In this document: positions 6,436-9,228 of the stretch, in pieces
How positions within the stretch are numbered: position 1 is the stretch's first letter
How the letters are laid out: each line of letters begins with the position of its first letter
Origin: an uncultured Synergistales bacterium
GTDB taxonomy: Bacteria > Synergistota > Synergistia > Synergistales > Aminobacteriaceae
Direction of reading: 5' to 3'
Length of the DNA stretch: 9,228 nucleotides
Assembly: GCA_937957815.1 (NCBI GenBank)
Contig: CALFXN010000190.1
Span: 1 to 9,228, forward strand
Notes under the pieces: model-generated
What the model saw: only the letters and a program-made list of their open reading frames with translations
Database searches by the model: none
What the model was told of the DNA's origin: nothing
Program-made: the position numbers and the translations under genes

Positions 6436-6460
6436 CGCGGCCAGATGGAGGAATCGACGG

Positions 6461-8482
6461 ATGAGTGACATAACCCTGAATATTGACGACATCGTGTGCA
6501 AGGGGAGCCGCGGCGACACGATCCTCGAGGTCGCCCGGAAGAATGACGTGTACATCCCCACGATGTGCTTCCTCGAGGGGCTTTCCCCGATGGGATCGTG
6601 CCGGATGTGCGTCGTCGAGGTCGAGGGGAACCCGAAGCTCATGACATCCTGTACGACCCCCGCCTCGGACGGGATGAAGGTCCATACGAAGACGGAAAAG
6701 CTCCGGGCCTACCGGAAACAGATTCTCGAACTGCTCTTCGCCGGACGGAATCACTTCTGCATGTTCTGTTCCCAGAGCGGAGACTGCGAACTCCAGCGCC
6801 TCGCCATCGAACACGGAATGGATGCCGTGCGGTACCCGTTCCTGTATGCGGACTTCAACAACGATACGAGCGACGGGGCGATTCAGGTCGACCACAACCG
6901 CTGCGTTCTCTGTCTCCGCTGCATCCGGGTGTGTGCCGAAAAGGTCGGGGCGCACACCCTCGATCTCGACAAGCGGGGCTGGGCGTCGCGCGTCGTCGCC
7001 GATATCGGGCTGCCGCTCGGAAAGAGCGATACGTGCGTCACGTGCGGTGCGTGCGCGCAGGTCTGTCCGACGGGGACCATCACGCTTCGGGAGTTCGCCT
7101 ACCGTGGTCGCCGGCACGACTGCGACGACCAGGTCGAAAGCATCTGCCCGCTGTGCGCGATGGGCTGCCGCATCCGGGCCTTCGTCCGGACCGGCAGCGT
7201 CGCCCGCGTCGAGGGCGTCTGCGTCGACTGCCCCGACGGCGGACAGCTCTGCCGCAAGGGAAGATGGGGGTTGCCGGAATCGACCGAGCGCGAACGCGTG
7301 ACCAAACCGATGATCCGTCAGGGATCGACGTTCCGCGAGGCGACGTGGGACGAAGCGCTGACGCTCGCCGCCGACAGGATCCGCGCCGCCGCACCGACTG
7401 GCCGTGCCGGAGCGGTCGTCTCCGAGCTCTGCACGGACGAGGAATTGTCCATCTTTGCGGATTTCTTCAAGGGAAGTCTGCGTTTCGACAAGGTCGACTG
7501 CTTCGCGGGCGACGCGCTCCGCGGATTCGTCAGAGGGTTCGAGCCGTTCACGAAGCAGGGGCTGCGGCCGTTTACGGGCGCTCACGATATTCTCCAGGCG
7601 GATGCGATCCTCCTTCTCGGCGCGAATCCGCAGGACGAGGCCCCCGTGACGTCGAGCTACATCCGCGTCGCGACCATCCGGAACGGCGCAAAGCTGCTGA
7701 ACGTATCGCACTGCTGCGATCCATACCCGAACATCTCCGACGCGGATCTCCGGGTGCCGGTCGAGGATATGGGAACGACACTCGCAACGCTGACCGGAGC
7801 GCTCGAAAGGAGAGAACCGATCGAATGCGCCGGGATGGCGGTTCTCGACGCGATCGCGTCTCACCTCCGGAACGCGAAGAAGCCCGTCGTCGTTATCGGC
7901 AGCGCAGTGGCGCGCTTCCACCCGGAACTGGTGACGGCGGCCGTCAACGTCGCAATAGCGGCGAAGGCGTTCTTCGGGGACGGCCTCGGCGTCGTCCCGA
8001 TGGTTACGACCGGAAACGGCCTCGGAACCGTGAATACGATCCTCGCCGACACTCCGTGGGTGGAGGACGCGAATCTCGATTTCATGTATGTCTTCTCGAC
8101 CGGCATGGTCCCGGACGCGAAACCGGTGCTCGAGGCGATGTCCCGCGCCCGGTTCGTCGTCGCGCATACGCCCTACATGGTTCACCCGCTCGTCAACATG
8201 GCGGATATCCTGTTGCCGGCGCCTGCGTGGTACGAGCGCAGCGGACACTACTGCACGCTCGAGGGGGAACGGAGGAGAATGAACCTCATCGTTTCTCCGA
8301 AAGCGGAGCTTCGCGGTCTGTCCGTCATTCTTCACGATATTGCCGCCGGCGCGGGTGTTCCGTTCGAAACGGGCAATTCGGCGGTCCCCTGCGAAAATGT
8401 ATTCAAATCGACGCTGCCTCCGGAGCAGGCGCGAATCGCTGCGGTATCCGCGCCCTCCACGGCCGGCGCCAGGGAGGTGTAG
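6461..8482 (+). CDS. hydA: NuoG-like Fe-S electron-transfer subunit with molybdopterin-oxidoreductase-like C-terminal half
   Basis: This 673-residue protein wires the flavin module to the [NiFe] module. N-terminal [2Fe-2S]: C36, C47, C50, C64. The His-Cys3 [4Fe-4S] is H98, C100, C103, C109; its H-x-C spacing is that of HoxU rather than the H-x3-C of NuoG and [FeFe] HydA. Two more clusters follow: C148-C151-C154-C158 and C192-C195-C198-C202P. A formate-dehydrogenase-like cluster is at C229-C232-C236-C264 (CPLCAMGC, LCRKGR). Residues 280-610 then follow the molybdopterin oxidoreductase fold (EATWDEAL, LLLGANPQDEAP, ADILLPAPAWYERSGHY). I see no Sec/Cys-His Mo ligand, so this half is probably structural. 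Typical HoxU is only about 240 residues. ATG 6461 has GGAGGA with 8-nt spacing. It takes the place of HydA of HydABC but has no H-cluster motifs; the symbol reflects position in HydABCSL-type complexes, and hoxU or nuoG would be alternatives. Confidence 0.85.
   Translation: MSDITLNIDDIVCKGSRGDTILEVARKNDVYIPTMCFLEGLSPMGSCRMCVVEVEGNPKLMTSCTTPASDGMKVHTKTEKLRAYRKQILELLFAGRNHFCMFCSQSGDCELQRLAIEHGMDAVRYPFLYADFNNDTSDGAIQVDHNRCVLCLRCIRVCAEKVGAHTLDLDKRGWASRVVADIGLPLGKSDTCVTCGACAQVCPTGTITLREFAYRGRRHDCDDQVESICPLCAMGCRIRAFVRTGSVARVEGVCVDCPDGGQLCRKGRWGLPESTERERVTKPMIRQGSTFREATWDEALTLAADRIRAAAPTGRAGAVVSELCTDEELSIFADFFKGSLRFDKVDCFAGDALRGFVRGFEPFTKQGLRPFTGAHDILQADAILLLGANPQDEAPVTSSYIRVATIRNGAKLLNVSHCCDPYPNISDADLRVPVEDMGTTLATLTGALERREPIECAGMAVLDAIASHLRNAKKPVVVIGSAVARFHPELVTAAVNVAIAAKAFFGDGLGVVPMVTTGNGLGTVNTILADTPWVEDANLDFMYVFSTGMVPDAKPVLEAMSRARFVVAHTPYMVHPLVNMADILLPAPAWYERSGHYCTLEGERRRMNLIVSPKAELRGLSVILHDIAAGAGVPFETGNSAVPCENVFKSTLPPEQARIAAVSAPSTAGAREV
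8471..8479 (+). promoter_or_regulatory. Ribosome binding site of the small subunit gene inside the end of hydA
   Basis: AGGGAGGTG lies within the last codons of the preceding gene, 6 nt before the GTG start at 8486; the stop (8480-8482) and start are separated by three bases. The strong match compensates for the GTG start and suggests translational coupling that would keep the electron-transfer and small subunits in step. Confidence 0.7.
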
Positions 8483-8485
8483 CCC

Positions 8486-9025
8486 GTGGCCAAGCCAAAA
8501 CTCGCATCCGTCTGGCTCGAAGCCTGCGCCGGGTGCCACATGTCGTTTCTCGATATCGACGAACGTATCGTCGACCTGATCGGCAAGGTCGATCTCACGT
8601 CGACGCCGATAACGGATATCAAGGAGATTCCGGACGTCGACGTCGGCGTCATCGAAGGCGCTCTCGGCAACGAAGAGGAGGCTCACATCGCCCGGGAACT
8701 CCGTTCGAAGTGCAGGATCCTCATCGCGTGGGGCGACTGCGCAGTGTTCGGCGGCATCAACTGCATGAGGAACTTCAGAAGCGTGGGTGATGTCCTGAAG
8801 AAGGGGTACGTCGATACGATCTCCACGGTGAACCCCGAGGGCGTCATTCCGGGCGGAGACGTCCCGGCGCTCCTGAAGCACGCGATCCCCGTGGACCGCG
8901 AGGTCCGGGTGGACGTCTACGTGCCCGGATGCCCCCCGGACGCGGATACCATACTGTACGTCTTCCAGGAGATCCTTCAGGGCAGAATCCCGAAGGTTCC
9001 TTCCGACAAGATGCGCTACGACTAA
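8486..9025 (+). CDS. hydS: [NiFe]-hydrogenase small subunit, single-cluster (HoxY/HydS type)
   Basis: This 179-residue cytoplasmic protein carries the proximal [4Fe-4S] cluster that takes electrons from the Ni-Fe site. Ligands are C14 and C17 (EACAGCHMS), C85 (GDCAVFGG) and C149 (VPGCPP), exactly the four-Cys set of the NuoB/HoxY fold. There is no Tat signal and none of the medial and distal cluster motifs of membrane-bound uptake enzymes, and the length fits soluble group 3 small subunits. Translation begins at GTG 8486, three bases after the upstream stop. The large subunit gene follows by 17 nt. The single-cluster form implies that electrons pass straight to the NuoG-like subunit, as in HoxYH-HoxFU. 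Kinship with the F420-non-reducing MvhG type is possible by sequence alone, but the diaphorase genes argue for an NAD-linked enzyme. Confidence 0.9.
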   Translation: MAKPKLASVWLEACAGCHMSFLDIDERIVDLIGKVDLTSTPITDIKEIPDVDVGVIEGALGNEEEAHIARELRSKCRILIAWGDCAVFGGINCMRNFRSVGDVLKKGYVDTISTVNPEGVIPGGDVPALLKHAIPVDREVRVDVYVPGCPPDADTILYVFQEILQGRIPKVPSDKMRYD

Positions 9026-9042
9026 AGAGGAGGAGCGCACCC

Positions 9043-9228
9043 ATGGCACAGGACAAGAACACAATCGTCATCAATCCGATCACCCGGATCGAGGGACACG
9101 GCAAGATCACCGTGCAGCTCGACGAACAGGGACAGGTGAAAAGCTCCCGGTTCCACGTCACCCAGTTCAGGGGCTTCGAGGCCTTCTCCGAAGGACGGGA
9201 CTTCCGCGAAATGCCGGTCATCACGCCG
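9043..9228 (+). CDS. hydL: [NiFe]-hydrogenase large subunit, N-terminal fragment (HoxH/HydL type; cut by window end)
   Basis: The first 62 residues of the catalytic large subunit are present; the frame is open to the last base. [17 protein letters not shown] (10-26) contains the RIEGH motif found near the N-terminus of all [NiFe] large subunits, and [18 protein letters not shown] plus EMPVITP are typical of soluble group 3 enzymes, where the L1 motif RICGIC normally follows at once. The window therefore ends just before the first Ni-binding CxxC. Start ATG 9043 has AGAGGAGGAG (9026-9035) with 7-nt spacing. In complete enzymes the C-terminal DPCxxC is processed by a specific protease, whose gene and the hyp maturation genes may lie downstream. 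Family certain; subgroup (3d-like or the HydABCSL clade) needs the full sequence. Confidence 0.9.
   Translation, partial: MAQDKNTIVINPITRIEGHGKITVQLDEQGQVKSSRFHVTQFRGFEAFSEGRDFREMPVITP

Noticed and set aside
6461..8482. [FeFe]-hydrogenase HydA
   Set aside because: None of the H-cluster motifs (TSCCPxW, MPCxxKxxE, ExMACxxGCxxGGGxP) is present; the C-terminal half is Mop-like and a [NiFe] module follows.
3746..8482. Respiratory complex I fragment (nuoEFG)
   Set aside because: HydB-type C-terminal ferredoxin domain, an HndB-like gene and hydrogenase small and large subunit genes follow; no membrane nuo genes are in the window.
6565..8790. Long + strand frame overlapping the NuoG-like and small-subunit genes
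   Set aside because: Arg/Gly-rich translation without motifs, out of frame with two convincing genes; likewise the frame at 4671-6464 over hydB.
6419..9064. Very long antisense open frame (881 codons) opposite the hydrogenase genes
   Set aside because: Its sequence is low-complexity, Arg/Asp/Val-rich and matches no family; it is a by-product of GC-rich codon use in the sense genes, which have full Fe-S motifs. The same applies to the antisense frames at 4528-6642 and 598-2448.
1..9228. CRISPR arrays, tRNA or rRNA genes, insertion sequences, prophage genes
   Set aside because: I saw no regularly spaced repeats, no tRNA-like cloverleaf, no transposase or integrase, and coding is nearly continuous outside 3344-3745.

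Overview
The window is a gene-dense, GC-rich bacterial segment with every supported gene on the + strand. Strong GGAGG-type ribosome binding sites precede almost every start, and codons end mostly in G or C. The dominant locus encodes an oxygen-sensitive, NAD-linked soluble [NiFe]-hydrogenase, so an anaerobic, fermentative or syntrophic bacterium is likely. The phylum cannot be fixed from the sequence. A close architectural parallel is the HydABCSL enzyme of Acetomicrobium (Synergistota), but such complexes occur in several anaerobic lineages.

Region 1 (27-2361) is a three-gene operon: a secreted DUF2318 cysteine protein, an FtsX/MacB-type ABC permease with a periplasmic CxxC, and its ATPase. 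This trio resembles the accessory part of the P19/FTR1 (FetMP) iron-uptake loci. The iron permease, if present, would lie upstream of the window. Region 2 (2417-3343) is a 2-dehydropantoate 2-reductase-family gene, closed by a strong rho-independent terminator (3383-3427).

Region 3 (3344-3745) is a 402-base gap. It holds the terminator, an AT-rich island with a perfect 8+8 inverted repeat (3542-3562) and promoter-like hexamers, then a leader of about 130 nt with small hairpins before the hydrogenase operon.

Region 4 (3746 to the window end) is one tightly packed operon: a NuoE-like subunit (HydC), a small thioredoxin-fold [2Fe-2S]-type protein (HndB-like), a NuoF-like flavoprotein with extra N- and C-terminal iron-sulfur domains (HydB), a NuoG-like subunit with a molybdopterin-oxidoreductase-like C-terminal half (HydA-like), a single-cluster [NiFe]-hydrogenase small subunit (HoxY type), and the start of the large subunit (HoxH type), which is cut by the window end. 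Together they predict a complex in which H2 oxidised at the Ni-Fe site is coupled to NAD+ at the FMN of HydB and probably to ferredoxin through the added clusters, i.e. an electron-bifurcating or confurcating [NiFe]-hydrogenase. The least ordinary parts are the replacement of the H-cluster module by a Mop-like domain lacking a visible Mo ligand, the three thioredoxin-fold Fe-S domains in a row, and the palindrome in front of the operon.
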